A stretch of 64,000 nt of DNA, taken from NCBI GenBank assembly GCA_002256115.1, contig NKIK01000001.1, positions 238,826-302,825 of the forward strand, in the 5' to 3' direction. The first letter of the stretch is position 1; every line of letters begins with the position of its first letter. The position numbers were made by a program, and so were the translations under genes. Source of the DNA: Burkholderiales bacterium PBB3. GTDB lineage: Bacteria; Pseudomonadota; Gammaproteobacteria; Burkholderiales; Burkholderiaceae_C. Shown in pieces: positions 33,454 through 47,236 of this stretch. Under the pieces are notes generated by a model that was not told the origin of the DNA, did no database searches, and saw only the letters and a program-made list of their open reading frames with translations.

Positions 33454-36072
33454 ATGACCGAACTGGCCGTACTCCCCGTAGCCGAACTGCGGGCGCAGTA
33501 CCGCGCCCAAAAAGCCGCGCTGTTTGAATCGCTGCGCCAAACCGGCACCTCCACACGCGTGGCCCGTAAGGCCTTGCAGCAGCTCTCCGGCTTGGCCGAT
33601 ACGCTGCTAAAAAAATTGTGGGACCACGCAGGCCTCTCCCACCCCTACGCGCTGCTGGCCGTGGGCGGATATGGCCGTGGCGAGTTGTTTCCGCATTCCG
33701 ATGTCGATGTATTGGTGCTGCTGCCTGATGACTGCAGCCCAGACACCGACAACGTGCTCAAGCTGCGGCTGGAAGCCTTTATTGGTAGCTGCTGGGATGT
33801 AGGGCTGGAGATTGGCTCCAGCGTGCGCACGCTGAGCACCTGCCTGGCCGAGGCCGATAAGGATGTCACCGTACAAACCGCCTTGCTAGAGAGCCGCTTG
33901 GTTGCAGGTAACACCCTGCTGTCGCAGGCGTTTCAGGGTGCTTTTTTCCAGGCTATGGACCCCAAGGCCTTCTTCGTTGCCAAGACCCTGGAGCTGCGCC
34001 AGCGTCACCACAAGTTTGAAGACACGCCCTATTCGCTGGAGCCCAACTGCAAGGAATCGCCCGGTGGCCTGCGTGACCTGCAGGTCATTTTGTGGGTGTC
34101 TAAAGCCGCCCACTTGGGTAATGACTGGGACGCGCTGGCGGCCCACAGCCTGGCGACTCCCTTTGAAGTCAAACAGATCAAGCGCAATGAGTCGCTGCTG
34201 CTGCTGATCCGCGCGCGCCTGCACCTGGTGGCTAACCGGCGTGAAGACCGGCTGATCTTTGATTTGCAGAACACCGTGGCCGAGTCCTTTGGCTACACCA
34301 ACAAAGAAACAGACCACGGCAATGGCAAGAAAAGCCTCGTGCGCGCCAGCGAGCAGCTGATGAAGCGTTACTACTGGGCGGCCAAGGCGGTCACCCAGCT
34401 CAATCAGATTTTGCTGATGAACATCGAGGAGCGGCTCAACCCCTCCATCCACACACCGCGCCCTATCAATGCCCGCTTCAACGACAAGGCCGGCATGATT
34501 GATGTGGTCGATGACGACTTGTACCGCCGCGAGCCACACGCGATTCTGGAAACTTTCTTGCTGTACCAGACCACGATTGGCCCCAAGGGCCTGTCGGCGC
34601 GCACGCTGCGCGCGCTGTACAACGCGCGCGATTTGATGGACGTCAAGTTCCGCAAAGATCCGGTCAACCGCGCTACATTTCGCAGCATCCTGATGCAACC
34701 CGAGGGCATCACGCATGCTATGCGGCTGATGAACGAGACCTCGGTGCTGGGGCGCTACCTGTGGGTGTTTCGCCGCATCGTGGGGCAGATGCAGCACGAC
34801 CTGTTTCATGTGTACACGGTGGATCAGCACATATTGATGGTGCTGCGCAATGTGCGCCGCTTCTTCATGGCTGAGCACGCGCACGCTTACCCGTTTTGTT
34901 CGCAATTGGCCGCGGGCTGGGATAAGCCCTGGGTGCTTTACATCGCCGCCTTGTTCCATGACATTGCCAAGGGCCGCGGCGGCGACCATTCGGAATTGGG
35001 CACGGTGGAAGTGCGGGTTTTTTGCAAAGCGCATGACATTGCCAAAGAGGACACCCAACTGATTGAATTTTTGGTGCGTGAACACCTGACCATGAGCCGC
35101 GTGGCCCAAAAGTCGGACCTGAGCGACCCCAAGGTGATTGCCGACTTTGCCAAGCGCGTGGGCAATGAGCGTTACCTGACAGCCCTGTATCTATTGACCG
35201 TGGCCGATATCCGCGGCACCTCGCCCAAAGTGTGGAATGCCTGGAAAGGCAAGCTGCTGGAAGACCTGTACAAGTACGCCAGCCGCGTGCTGGGTGGCCG
35301 CGCGCCCGACCCCGACGCCGAAGTGGAGGCGCGCAAGCGCGAAGCTCTGGTGCAGGTGGCGCTGTATTCCCTCCCCTTTGAAGCGCACAAGGCGCTTTGG
35401 GACACGCTGGACCTGGGCTACTACATGCGCCACGACGCGCAAGATATTGCCTGGCACACCAAGCAGCTCAACCGCCATGTGAACACCACCCAACCCATCG
35501 TCTGCGCGCGCCGATCGCCGGTGGGCGAAGGCCTGCAGGTGCTGGTCTACACGCAGGACCAGCCCGATTTGTTTGCCCGCATCTGCGGTTACTTTGACCA
35601 GGGTGCTTTCAGCATTTTGGATGCCAGGGTGCACACCACCAAGATCGGCTATGCGCTGGACACCTTCCAGGTGGTCACCAGCGACGACATGGACGACCAC
35701 TTTCGTGAAGTCACCAGCCTGCTGGAAACGGGCCTGAGCCGCGCCATTGCCCAAGGCGGGCCGCTACCGTCACCCAGCAAGGGGCGCGTATCGCGCCGGG
35801 TGCGCAGCTTCCCGGTGGCGCCACGCGTCACGCTCAGCCCTGACGAGAAAGCGCAGCTCTGGCTGCTCAATATCTCGGCCAGTGACCGGCTGGGTCTGTT
35901 GTATTCCATTGCCCGGGTGCTGGCCCAGCACCAGATCGTGGTGCAACTGGCCAAGGTGGCGACGCTGGGCGAGCGGGTGGAAGACAGCTTCCTGATCCAC
36001 GGCCCGCAGTTGCAACACAACCGCGCGCAGATTGAGATTGAGACCGAATTGCTGGATGTGCTCAAAGCCTGA
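33454..36072 (+). CDS. glnD: PII uridylyltransferase/uridylyl-removing enzyme
   Basis: The 872-residue protein has a nucleotidyltransferase domain with [19 protein letters not shown] (about 69-87), a GlnD helical linker, an HD domain (H502-D503 in [13 protein letters not shown]) that removes UMP, and two C-terminal ACT domains (about 695-770 and 800-870) that sense glutamine. It controls PII and thus nitrogen assimilation. map-glnD order is common in the group. A dispersed repeat element lies 30 bp after the stop. Confidence 0.95.
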   Translation: MTELAVLPVAELRAQYRAQKAALFESLRQTGTSTRVARKALQQLSGLADTLLKKLWDHAGLSHPYALLAVGGYGRGELFPHSDVDVLVLLPDDCSPDTDNVLKLRLEAFIGSCWDVGLEIGSSVRTLSTCLAEADKDVTVQTALLESRLVAGNTLLSQAFQGAFFQAMDPKAFFVAKTLELRQRHHKFEDTPYSLEPNCKESPGGLRDLQVILWVSKAAHLGNDWDALAAHSLATPFEVKQIKRNESLLLLIRARLHLVANRREDRLIFDLQNTVAESFGYTNKETDHGNGKKSLVRASEQLMKRYYWAAKAVTQLNQILLMNIEERLNPSIHTPRPINARFNDKAGMIDVVDDDLYRREPHAILETFLLYQTTIGPKGLSARTLRALYNARDLMDVKFRKDPVNRATFRSILMQPEGITHAMRLMNETSVLGRYLWVFRRIVGQMQHDLFHVYTVDQHILMVLRNVRRFFMAEHAHAYPFCSQLAAGWDKPWVLYIAALFHDIAKGRGGDHSELGTVEVRVFCKAHDIAKEDTQLIEFLVREHLTMSRVAQKSDLSDPKVIADFAKRVGNERYLTALYLLTVADIRGTSPKVWNAWKGKLLEDLYKYASRVLGGRAPDPDAEVEARKREALVQVALYSLPFEAHKALWDTLDLGYYMRHDAQDIAWHTKQLNRHVNTTQPIVCARRSPVGEGLQVLVYTQDQPDLFARICGYFDQGAFSILDARVHTTKIGYALDTFQVVTSDDMDDHFREVTSLLETGLSRAIAQGGPLPSPSKGRVSRRVRSFPVAPRVTLSPDEKAQLWLLNISASDRLGLLYSIARVLAQHQIVVQLAKVATLGERVEDSFLIHGPQLQHNRAQIEIETELLDVLKA

Positions 36073-36102
36073 GTGCCGCGGCTAGTTTTTAAGCCGAATA
36101 GG

Positions 36103-36148
36103 CCATTCAGGCCGTGGATAGTGCGGGAGCAGCTATATTAAATATAGC
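36103..36148 (-). repeat. Dispersed element, 46-nt form, after glnD (only intergenic copy)
   Basis: On the minus strand: GCTA, ten bases (TATTTAATAT), AGCTGCTCCCGCAC, TATCCACGG and CCTGAATGG. Its first 18 bases form a near-perfect AT-rich palindrome (36132-36148). It matches the cysI copy at 31 of 32 core positions. It lies between two convergent genes, where it may act as a spacer or weak terminator. Confidence 0.85.
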
Positions 36149-36183
36149 AAAATGCTGATTTCAAAGGCGGAAACTGTAGTCCT

Positions 36184-36543
36184 TCAAGGCGTCGACGCAT
36201 CGCCGTCACCCCGACCCAGATACGCACGAATCGCCTGAATCTGGCCGTGGGCATTGAAGTCGATCACGTCCACCACATACAGCTCGGTACTGCCATCCAC
36301 CACAATCCGCAGCTCGCCTGACACGGTGTTTTGGCTTTCATAAACACCCAACACCTCGATGCCAATGCTTTGGGCGGATGCAAAGTTCTTGGCAGTTTCG
36401 GCGACCGCAGCCGCTTTGCCCGCCACCGACAGCTTCCAGTCCCGTAGCCTTACGTCGTCGGCCAGCATGGCGGCCACTGCTTCAAGGTTCTTGGCAGCGT
36501 AATGCTGCAGGTAGTTTAAAAAAAGTGTTTGTCTGGATGTCAT
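36184..36543 (-). CDS. NTF2-like/SnoaL-family protein
   Basis: The 119-residue soluble protein has the cone-like NTF2 pattern: two N-terminal helices (FLNYLQHYAAKNLEAVAAML), a strand ADDVRLRDW, and a C-terminal sheet with VVDVIDFNAHGQIQAIRAYLG. Members are either small hydrolases/isomerases or binding proteins; no catalytic set is clear here. It follows the DUF1003 gene by 13 bp on the same strand and may share its transcript. Confidence 0.75.
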   Translation of the reverse strand: MTSRQTLFLNYLQHYAAKNLEAVAAMLADDVRLRDWKLSVAGKAAAVAETAKNFASAQSIGIEVLGVYESQNTVSGELRIVVDGSTELYVVDVIDFNAHGQIQAIRAYLGRGDGDASTP

Positions 36544-36556
36544 CGTGTTCTGGGTC

Positions 36557-37114
36557 TCATGGCGACTTGTCCAAGCGCCGCGTCAGCGTCTCTAGCTGGG
36601 CCGACAGCGCCTGCACGGCCTCGGTCAGGGCCAGTAACTCCTGCTCTTTCAAGATATCAATTTTCTCGTGCAGCAGCTCAATCTCCAGCTCGGCTTTGAC
36701 ATTTATTTCGTAGTCCGTTTCCGCATGCCGCCGGTCCAACTCAGATTGGCGGTTTTGGCTCATCATGATGGCGGGCGCGGTGTAGGCTGCCTGGAAAGAC
36801 AGCAGCAAATTCAACAGAATGAAGGGATATGGGTCCCAGGCTCCGCCCCCAGACATGACATTGCCCACCATCCAAATGACGATGGCCGTGCTTTGGATGG
36901 CGATAAAACGCCAGGAGCCAATCGTGGCCGCCACGCCATCGGCGAGCCGCTGCCCCAGAGTGGGTGGCGGTGGCTCAAAGTGTTCCGCCACGGAGGGCGG
37001 CTTGGGTGGAAGGCTCTTTCTGTGCACCCGGCGGTGCGCGCGAAGCTGGTCGAGCTGTTGCAGCTCTTGCTTGGAAATCTCGGTCTTGCTGGCTTGCTTG
37101 GGGCTGGGATTCAT
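36557..37114 (-). CDS. DUF1003 membrane protein
   Basis: The 185-residue protein has a basic N-terminal region, two membrane segments (about 75-95 and 100-122) with the DUF1003 signature (GSWRFIAIQ, PYPFILLNLLLSFQAAYTAPAIMMSQNRQ), and a C-terminal coiled coil (about 130-180). The function of the family is unknown. I start at MNPSPKQASK; an earlier in-frame ATG adds eight residues. Confidence 0.85.
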   Translation of the reverse strand: MNPSPKQASKTEISKQELQQLDQLRAHRRVHRKSLPPKPPSVAEHFEPPPPTLGQRLADGVAATIGSWRFIAIQSTAIVIWMVGNVMSGGGAWDPYPFILLNLLLSFQAAYTAPAIMMSQNRQSELDRRHAETDYEINVKAELEIELLHEKIDILKEQELLALTEAVQALSAQLETLTRRLDKSP

Positions 37115-37205
37115 AGTGTTCTCACATCGTTGCCGCACATCCGTGCGATACAGTGATCATGGGGCACTGGCCCCTTAGCGGCTGTTAACGATCAATTACT
37201 TTTCA

Positions 37206-37865
37206 ATGAACCTGGGCTCCACAACCAAACGACTGGTGTGCACGCAGTGCACGTGGCCCCAAAGCGCCTGCATTTGCCAATGGGTCAGGCCCGTGGCCCA
37301 TGCCACCGAGGTGCTGATCCTGCAGCACCCGCTGGAGGTGCACCATGCCAAAAACAGCGCACGCTTGCTGCATTTGAGCCTGCCCGGTAGCCGCATGCTG
37401 GTGGGCGAAAGCATCAGTGTAGAAGCGTGGACCAGCGCGTTGGAGGTGCCCAAGTACACCGTCTTGTTGTACCCGCCGACCGAGCTGGCGGGCCATGCAC
37501 CTTCTGCCAGCCCAGACCCCGAACAGATAAAAGACCCGGCCCAGGTGCGCCTGGTGGTGATTGACGCGACCTGGCGCAAAAGCCGCAAGATGCTGCACCT
37601 GAATCCTGCCCTGCAACAGCTGCCACGCTTGGCTTTGGATGCGGTGCCTAATTCGCGTTACCTGATTCGCAAGGCGCACAAGCCGGGACAACTCTCCACG
37701 TTGGAAGCCACTTGCGCCGCGCTGATGCAGTTGGGCGGTGACGCGGTGGCGTTTGAAACCCTGCTAACTGCCTTCGATGGCTTTGTGGCGCAGCGGGCCC
37801 AGTTCAGTCATCCGCAGCAGCCGCGATGCCCGGAAACAGCACTTCGGTGTAGCCAAACTGACTGA
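37206..37865 (+). CDS. DTW-domain tRNA-uridine aminocarboxypropyltransferase
   Basis: The 219-residue protein begins with cysteines likely to bind zinc (RLVCTQC, SACICQW) and has the DTW motif as [10 protein letters not shown], followed by [21 protein letters not shown]. The family (TapT/YfiP) installs acp3U in the variable loop or D-loop of tRNA from SAM. Its 3' end overlaps the 3' end of the convergent def gene by 62 bp, so the last 20 residues (about 200-219) are encoded opposite def codons. Confidence 0.85.
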   Translation: MNLGSTTKRLVCTQCTWPQSACICQWVRPVAHATEVLILQHPLEVHHAKNSARLLHLSLPGSRMLVGESISVEAWTSALEVPKYTVLLYPPTELAGHAPSASPDPEQIKDPAQVRLVVIDATWRKSRKMLHLNPALQQLPRLALDAVPNSRYLIRKAHKPGQLSTLEATCAALMQLGGDAVAFETLLTAFDGFVAQRAQFSHPQQPRCPETALRCSQTD

Positions 37866-38343
37866 AATCCCGCACCCGCATCGGGTAGAGCTTGCCCCAC
37901 AGATGGTCGCACTCGTGCTGCACCACGCGGGCATGAAAGCCCTCCACCGTGCGGTCTATCGGGTCTCCATACTGATCGAACCCGGTGTAGCGGATATGCG
38001 CCCAACGCGGCACCAGGCCCCGCAAGCCAGGCACCGACAGGCAGCCTTCCCAGTCGTTTTCTTCGGCTTCACCTGTCGGGGTGATCACGGGGTTGATCAG
38101 CACGGTGGGCGGCACGATAGGACGGTCGGGGTAACGCGGGTTGCGATCATGCGATCCAAAAATCACCAACTGCAGGTCCACCCCGATTTGTGGCGCGGCC
38201 AAGCCAGCGCCGTTGGCAGCGCGCATGGTGTCCAGCATGTCGGTGATCAGCAGATGCAGAGTATCTGTGTCGAATTCGACGACAGGCTGCGCCATACGCA
38301 GCAGGCGGGGGTCGCCCATTTTGAGAATTTCACGTACGGTCAT
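37804..38343 (-). CDS. def: Peptide deformylase
   Basis: The 179-residue enzyme has the three deformylase motifs [18 protein letters not shown] and HECDHLWG, which supply the Gln, the Cys and the two His of the metal site. It removes the N-formyl group from new proteins, upstream in action of the Map encoded at 32.6 kb. The start (ATGA) overlaps the stop of a diguanylate cyclase, an uncommon coupling. The N-terminus [14 protein letters not shown] is standard for the class. Confidence 0.95.
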   Translation of the reverse strand: MTVREILKMGDPRLLRMAQPVVEFDTDTLHLLITDMLDTMRAANGAGLAAPQIGVDLQLVIFGSHDRNPRYPDRPIVPPTVLINPVITPTGEAEENDWEGCLSVPGLRGLVPRWAHIRYTGFDQYGDPIDRTVEGFHARVVQHECDHLWGKLYPMRVRDFSQFGYTEVLFPGIAAAADD

Positions 38344-39938
38344 GCAAGTCCTGAAAAAATAAGGGCCTGATTGCGGCCTGCGGCTTTAGCAGCATACAAG
38401 GCTTGGTCTCCTTGGGCCAGAAGCGTTGCCGCGGCATCTACGCCTTCCCGCAAGCTGGCAACTCCGGCACTGGCAGTCAATACACGGCTGACTTGGGACT
38501 TCGCATGCGGCAACTCAGCGTTTCGCAATGTCTGCAAAATCTTTTCCGCAATCAGCAATGCCGCGGCCTCGCTCGTGTCCGGCAACAATACGGCAAATTC
38601 TTCCCCGCCAATACGGGCAGGCAGGTCCACTTGCCGGGTGCAATCCCGCAATACCCGCGCGAACTTTTGCAAAGCCACGTCACCAGAAGGGTGCCCGTAG
38701 TGGTCGTTGTACTGCTTAAAGTAGTCAATATCGAACATCAAAACTGACAGTGGCTGCGCCTTGCGCTGGACACGGCGTATTTCATCCGCCAAGCGTTGGT
38801 CAAAGTGACGACGATTGGGCAGGCCCGTCAATGCGTCGGTCATGGAAAGTGACTCCAGCGCCTGGACCTGAGAATGGATCACTGCCAGCAAGCCATTGAT
38901 CTCCCGCGCCAGCGCACCGACTTCATCCGACCGATTTTGGCGCACGGCAGTATCCCAGGCCTTTTGTTTGTGGATAGAGCGGATATCGCGTTTGAGCCGC
39001 GCTATCGGTAACACCAGCCAGAAATGCCCGGCCAGCAGCAGCATGGCCCCTGTAACCAGCGCAATCGTGGCCATTTGCCGGGCGGTACGGAAAGTCACTG
39101 CCTCCCCCTCTTCCACCAGCGCGCGGGTCAGTGGCAATCGCACGGTGCGAATAGGCTTGCCCGCCAAATCAGGCAGGTGGTAATACAGTGTCAGCGCCGA
39201 TGCGCTGTAGTTGACGTCCAAACGACTCGCTGGCAAGTGGGTCAGGGCAGCTTCGCTCCAGTGTTCATCGGCGGTGCTCTGGGTCAGGGGCAGCAGCTGG
39301 AAGCTTTCCTTGCTTTGATTCTCGATCTCTTTCAGTGCAGCTGCGGTGAGTTCGCGCACCATGACAACCACCCCAGTGGGTTCCCCCGAGCCATTGCTGC
39401 GAGAGATGCGACTGGCACACAAAAAAAGCAAGACGCTTCGGGGCTGCAAATATCCACACTGCTGTCCGTGTTGTGCTTCTTTCAGCGGTGCCATGAGTTG
39501 AGCCTTGTAGGCGGTCAAATCCTCAGCGCGTAAAGCCTGGGCATCGGATTGGACCGCCCCTTGAAAGCCCACGATCGCCCCCTCTGGTGACAACACCATC
39601 ACACCGATCAGACCAATATTTTTCATGGACTCAACGCCCATGTTGCTGCTTTCAAAAGCCGCATTGGGTTTCAAGGCGTACTGGTACATGTCGTCCCAGA
39701 AAGCCCAGTCGCGCGTCAGGGTGTTGAGATTGGAAAGCTGTGCGTCCAGGCCACCCACCACACGCTCTGCAGATCGGAGTGCGTTGTCATGCTCCATACG
39801 CAAGAAAGTAGGACCCAGACTGGTCTGCAGGTGCCAGATACTCCCCCCCGCCATGCCCATGAAAACCAACAGAAACACCATAGACATCCGAAAACGGATA
39901 CCGCGGGTGATGCGACTGATGGGGCTTAGTCGGGGCAT
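38340..39938 (-). CDS. CHASE4-HAMP-GGDEF diguanylate cyclase
   Basis: The 532-residue protein has a membrane segment near residues 18-38, a periplasmic CHASE4-type domain (about 40-280, with [15 protein letters not shown]), a second membrane segment (about 290-312), a HAMP-like linker and a C-terminal GGDEF domain (about 365-528) with [12 protein letters not shown]. The RxxD site is not evident before it ([11 protein letters not shown] contains RQVD, so feedback is possible). It should turn a periplasmic signal into c-di-GMP. The gene precedes def with a four-base overlap. Confidence 0.88.
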   Translation of the reverse strand: MPRLSPISRITRGIRFRMSMVFLLVFMGMAGGSIWHLQTSLGPTFLRMEHDNALRSAERVVGGLDAQLSNLNTLTRDWAFWDDMYQYALKPNAAFESSNMGVESMKNIGLIGVMVLSPEGAIVGFQGAVQSDAQALRAEDLTAYKAQLMAPLKEAQHGQQCGYLQPRSVLLFLCASRISRSNGSGEPTGVVVMVRELTAAALKEIENQSKESFQLLPLTQSTADEHWSEAALTHLPASRLDVNYSASALTLYYHLPDLAGKPIRTVRLPLTRALVEEGEAVTFRTARQMATIALVTGAMLLLAGHFWLVLPIARLKRDIRSIHKQKAWDTAVRQNRSDEVGALAREINGLLAVIHSQVQALESLSMTDALTGLPNRRHFDQRLADEIRRVQRKAQPLSVLMFDIDYFKQYNDHYGHPSGDVALQKFARVLRDCTRQVDLPARIGGEEFAVLLPDTSEAAALLIAEKILQTLRNAELPHAKSQVSRVLTASAGVASLREGVDAAATLLAQGDQALYAAKAAGRNQALIFSGLA

Positions 39939-40031
39939 TCTGGTGGTGCGTTCACATAGTCGAGCAATGGTACTTCGCCCGGTATGGTTTGAGAAACTTC
40001 GTCGACAAATCGCAACGAAGCGCGCCGATGC

Positions 40032-43156
<3,125 letters not shown>

Positions 43157-43180
43157 GGTGTGTCTGGGGTATCCGGCCTG

Positions 43181-46100
43181 TTAGGCCAGTTCGGCCAAGG
43201 TGATGGCGGATTCCATATCCACCGCCACGATGCGCGAAACGCCCTGCTCCTGCATGGTCACGCCAATCAACTGCTTCGCCATTTCCATGGCGATCTTGTT
43301 GTGGCTGATGAATAAAAATTGGGTTTCCTTGCTCATCGCGGAAACCAGCTTGGCATAGCGCTCGGTGTTGGCATCGTCCAGCGGCGCGTCCACCTCGTCC
43401 AGCAAGCAGAATGGCGCCGGGTTCAGTTGGAAAATCGCAAACACCAGCGCAATCGCAGTCAGTGCCTTCTCGCCACCCGACAGCAAATGGATGGTCTGAT
43501 TCTTCTTGCCCGGTGGCTGCGCAATCACCTGCACACCCGAGTCCAGAATCTCGTCGCCGGTAATCACCAGGCGCGCATTGCCACCGCCAAACAGCTCCGG
43601 GAACATGCGACCAAAGTGACGGTTGACCTGCTCGAAGGTGCCTGAGAGCAACTCACGCGTTTCCGCGTCGATCTTGCGTATCGCGTCTTCCAGCGTGTTC
43701 ATGGCCTGGGTCAAGTCCACGTTCTGCATGTCCAGAAACTGCTTACGTTCGCGGGCCGAGGCCAACTCTTCCAGCGCCGCCAAATTGACGGCACCCAAAG
43801 CTGCAATTTCACGGTTCAAACGGTCAATATCACCCTGCATGCCCAGCAGACGCACATTGCCATCCTTGATGCTTTGCTCCACCGCAGCCAGGTCGGCCTG
43901 GGCATCGACCAGCTGTTGTTCGTATTGCTCGAAGCCCAGGCGGGCAGCCTGTTCCTTGAGCTGGAACTCGGTGATGCGCTGGCGCAGCGGGTCCAGCTCG
44001 CGCTCCAGTTGCAGGCGGCGCTCGTCACTGGCGCGCAGCTTGGCGGTCAGGTCGTCGTATTCGCTGCGGCGGGCACCCAGGGCTTGCTCACGCTCCAGTT
44101 TCAGCGCCAGGGCGTTTTGCAAACCGGCTTGGGCAGCGGCATCGGTCAAACGGGTCAACTCGCTTTGGGCGCGCTGCTCTTCGTCATGGATAGTCGTGGT
44201 TTGCTGTTGCGCCGTCTCAATCGCGCGCGACAACTCCGCATTGCGCGCCTGCAAACTGCGCTGCGCAAAAGTGGCCTCCTGGGCCTGGCGCTCCAGCGTG
44301 CGCTGCTGCTCACGGCACTGCACCAGCTTGCGCTGGGCCTCAATGACACGTTCATCGAGTTGCGCATGGCGCTCCTGGCTGTCGGCCAGTTGCATATCCA
44401 GCGATTCAAACTGGCCCTCAGCCGTCACGCGGCGCTCTTGCAATTCTTCCAGTTGCGCATCCACCTCGGCCAAATCGGACTCAATCTGCGCACTGCGGGC
44501 ACGCGTTTGCTCCAACAACTGGGACAGGCGCAGGGTTTCCACTTGCAGCTCGTGCGCCTTGCTTTGCGACTCTGCGGCCTCGCGGCGAGCCACCACCAGG
44601 CGCTGCGCGCTGTCGGCATAGGCGCTTTCAGCACGGGCCAGAGCTATGCGGGATTCGTCGGCAATCAGCACCTGGGCGCGCACCTGCTTTTCCAGGTTTT
44701 CAATTTCTTGGGCACGTGCCAACAAGCCGGCCTGCTCAGAGTCTTGCGCGTAGAAACTGACACTGTGTGCGTTCACCACATGGCCAGACTTCAGGTAAAT
44801 GCTTTGACCGGGCTGCAGCGCGCTGCGCTGGGCCAGCGCTTCTTCAAAGCTAGTTGCGGTGAAGCAACCCTGCAGCCAATCGGTCAACACGGCTTTTTGG
44901 CCGGCGTCGTTCACGCGCAGCAAATCGGCCAAACGCGGCAATGTGCCTGTGGCGTCCGGTGCGGAAGCCAAAGGTGGGGTGTAGAAGGCCAACTTTGCAG
45001 GCGGCGCGTCGGTGGCAAAGGCACGCACCATCTCCAGGCGGGACACTTCCAGCGCGCCCAAGCGTTCACGCAGAGCGCCTTCCAGCGCGTTTTCCCAGCC
45101 CTGTTCGATGTGAATGCGGCTCCACAGGCCTTGCAAATGGTCCAGGCCATGCTTGGCCAACCAGGGTTGCAGCTTGCCGTCGGTCTTTACTTTTTCCTGC
45201 AGCGCCTTCAGCGCTTCCAGCCGTGCCGACAAATCGGCCTGTTTGGCAGATTCGGTGTTCACCGTCTGCTGCTGGGTGCGGCGCGCTTCGTCCAGCGCAG
45301 GCACCGACTCCTGCAGCTCATGCAGGCGCGCATCGGCTATCTGGTGGGTTTCCTGCGCGGACTCCAGTTGCTCTTGTAGGACCACCAAACGCGCTTCATC
45401 GGGCGCTGACAAAGCATTACGGTCAGCCGCCAGACGCTCACGCCGGGTCACCAGTTGGCGGCTTTGCTCTTCAATACTGCGCTGCTCGGCGGCCAAGACC
45501 TGAATTTGCTGCTGCACCTGCATAACGCTGCCACGCTGGTCGTTGGCGGCACCCTGGGCCTTGGTCACGGCGTCTTCCAGGTCGGGTAATTGCAGGGCTT
45601 GCTCTTCCACCTGGGCGGCCAACAGTTCGGTTTGCTCTTCGCCCAATGCGGCCAGTTCGGCCAGACGTTCCATCTCGGCCGCGGCATCGTCTTTCCGGGT
45701 GGCCCACTGGGCAATTTGTTCTTTGAGGGTGATGAGGCGCTGCTCGACGCGTAGGCGGCCTTCGACCACAAAGCGGATCTCCGCTTCCAGGCGACCCACA
45801 TCGGTGCTGGCTTCGTACAGCAGGCCTTGTGCCTGGTTGACCTGATCGCCCGCCGCGTAATGGGCTTGGCGCACGGTTTCCAGGTCAGCTTCGATATGGC
45901 GCAAATCGGCCATGCGCGCTTCCAGTGCATTGACGGCACTCAGGCCCTCGGACTGCACTTTGGCCTTGTCGGCCATAGCCTCGGCCCGCTTCAGAAACCA
46001 TTGCTGGTGCTGCTTGAGCGTCACTTCCGACTGCAGCGCGTTGTACTTGGCGGCCACTTCGGCCTGCTTTTCGAGCTTCTCCAGATTGGCATTGAGCTCG

Positions 46101-46696
46101 CGCAGGATGTCGTCTACGCGGGTCAAATTTTCGCGGGTGTCCGACAGGCGGTTTTCCGTCTCCCGGCGACGCTCTTTGTATTTGGAAACGCCTGCGGCTT
46201 CTTCTAGGAACAAGCGCAACTCTTCCGGCTTGGATTCAATGATGCGGCTGATGGTGCCCTGGCCAATGATGGCATAGGCTCGAGGGCCTAGACCAGTGCC
46301 CAAAAACACGTCTTGCACATCCCGGCGGCGCACCGGCTGGTTGTTGATGAAATAGCTCGATCCGCCGTCGCGCGTCAGCACGCGCTTGACCGCTATCTCA
46401 CCAAACTGCCCCCACTGGCCACCGGCGCGGTGGTCGGCATTGTCAAATACCAGCTCCACGCTGGCGCGGCTGGCAGGCTTGCGGGTATTCGTGCCATTGA
46501 AGATGACGTCCTGCATCGACTCGCCGCGCAACTCGCTGGCCTTGCTCTCACCCAGCACCCAGCGCACCGCATCCATGATGTTCGATTTGCCGCAACCATT
46601 GGGCCCGACCACACCCACCAATTGACCTGGCAGAAGAAAGTTGGTGGGTTCGGCAAAGGACTTAAAACCCGAAAGCTTGATGGAATTGAGGCGCAC
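43181..46696 (-). CDS. smc: Chromosome segregation ATPase SMC
   Basis: The 1171-residue protein has the Walker A GPNGCGKSN (31-39), a long coiled coil, a hinge (about 515-650), a return coil, and the C-terminal LLSGGEKALTAIALVFA signature with Walker B CLLDEVDAPLD. It would form the condensin ring with ScpA/ScpB. The upstream 120 bp before the RR gene contain two GC-rich hairpins. Long antisense ORFs across it are composition shadows. Confidence 0.96.
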   Translation of the reverse strand: MRLNSIKLSGFKSFAEPTNFLLPGQLVGVVGPNGCGKSNIMDAVRWVLGESKASELRGESMQDVIFNGTNTRKPASRASVELVFDNADHRAGGQWGQFGEIAVKRVLTRDGGSSYFINNQPVRRRDVQDVFLGTGLGPRAYAIIGQGTISRIIESKPEELRLFLEEAAGVSKYKERRRETENRLSDTRENLTRVDDILRELNANLEKLEKQAEVAAKYNALQSEVTLKQHQQWFLKRAEAMADKAKVQSEGLSAVNALEARMADLRHIEADLETVRQAHYAAGDQVNQAQGLLYEASTDVGRLEAEIRFVVEGRLRVEQRLITLKEQIAQWATRKDDAAAEMERLAELAALGEEQTELLAAQVEEQALQLPDLEDAVTKAQGAANDQRGSVMQVQQQIQVLAAEQRSIEEQSRQLVTRRERLAADRNALSAPDEARLVVLQEQLESAQETHQIADARLHELQESVPALDEARRTQQQTVNTESAKQADLSARLEALKALQEKVKTDGKLQPWLAKHGLDHLQGLWSRIHIEQGWENALEGALRERLGALEVSRLEMVRAFATDAPPAKLAFYTPPLASAPDATGTLPRLADLLRVNDAGQKAVLTDWLQGCFTATSFEEALAQRSALQPGQSIYLKSGHVVNAHSVSFYAQDSEQAGLLARAQEIENLEKQVRAQVLIADESRIALARAESAYADSAQRLVVARREAAESQSKAHELQVETLRLSQLLEQTRARSAQIESDLAEVDAQLEELQERRVTAEGQFESLDMQLADSQERHAQLDERVIEAQRKLVQCREQQRTLERQAQEATFAQRSLQARNAELSRAIETAQQQTTTIHDEEQRAQSELTRLTDAAAQAGLQNALALKLEREQALGARRSEYDDLTAKLRASDERRLQLERELDPLRQRITEFQLKEQAARLGFEQYEQQLVDAQADLAAVEQSIKDGNVRLLGMQGDIDRLNREIAALGAVNLAALEELASARERKQFLDMQNVDLTQAMNTLEDAIRKIDAETRELLSGTFEQVNRHFGRMFPELFGGGNARLVITGDEILDSGVQVIAQPPGKKNQTIHLLSGGEKALTAIALVFAIFQLNPAPFCLLDEVDAPLDDANTERYAKLVSAMSKETQFLFISHNKIAMEMAKQLIGVTMQEQGVSRIVAVDMESAITLAELA

Positions 46697-46781
46697 TGAA
46701 AAAGACCGCTGGACTTAAGTCGTTGAATTGAAAGGATTTTTTGGTGTACCGCCGACGCGGTTCGGCCGCGAATGATACCGC

Positions 46782-46818
46782 GCCCCTGGTCTGCCAGGGC
46801 ACTGGGCGCAATGCCCAG
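46782..46818 (-). terminator. Tandem GC-rich hairpins after the response regulator gene
   Basis: CTGGGC/GCCCAG (46802-46818, 5-nt loop) lies directly after the stop at 46820, followed by CCCTGG/CCAGGG (46783-46799). Neither has a U-tract, so they may pause polymerase or stabilise the 3' end rather than terminate outright. They stand between the RR gene and smc, which are on the same strand. Confidence 0.4.
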
Positions 46819-46819
46819 C

Positions 46820-47209
46820 TCAGAGATCTTTCAGAGCCACTTCAATTTTATTGGCGAGCGCAGTCAGCGACGGGGGTTTGACGATGTAACCCATGATGCC
46901 CAAGGGAAGCGCCTCGCTCACGGTCGCCGCGCTGGCGTCCGCACTCAAAAATATCACTTTGGTTTGGCTGATCTGGCTATTGGCGTGCCCGCGCAATTCC
47001 CGCACAAACTCCATACCACCCACGGGCTGCATGTGTACATCCGTAATGATCAAATCCGGCTTCAATGCGACGACCTCACGCAGCGCGGTGGCACCTTCAT
47101 TGAAAGCGTAGAGATCCAAGATACCGATCCGGCGCAAGCTGTTCAAAATGAAGGTACGCATCAAGTTTTCATCTTCAACAACGACGATTCGAGCGCGCTT
47201 TATGTCCAT
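46820..47209 (-). CDS. Single-domain response regulator
   Basis: The 129-residue receiver has VEDENLMRTF, phosphoacceptor D57 in LIITDVHMQPVGG, a Ser in FLSADAS and K in IVKPPS. There is no output domain. The gene follows an Hpt-domain gene by 27 bp on the same strand, so the two could form the end of a phosphorelay whose kinase is encoded elsewhere. Confidence 0.9.
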   Translation of the reverse strand: MDIKRARIVVVEDENLMRTFILNSLRRIGILDLYAFNEGATALREVVALKPDLIITDVHMQPVGGMEFVRELRGHANSQISQTKVIFLSADASAATVSEALPLGIMGYIVKPPSLTALANKIEVALKDL

Positions 47210-47236
47210 GGACTGCCTTCGATGTAACTGGTTTTT

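Noticed and set aside
43874..45379. 501-codon ORF opposite smc
   Set aside because: It is a Leu/Gln/His-rich shadow of the coiled-coil coding sequence.
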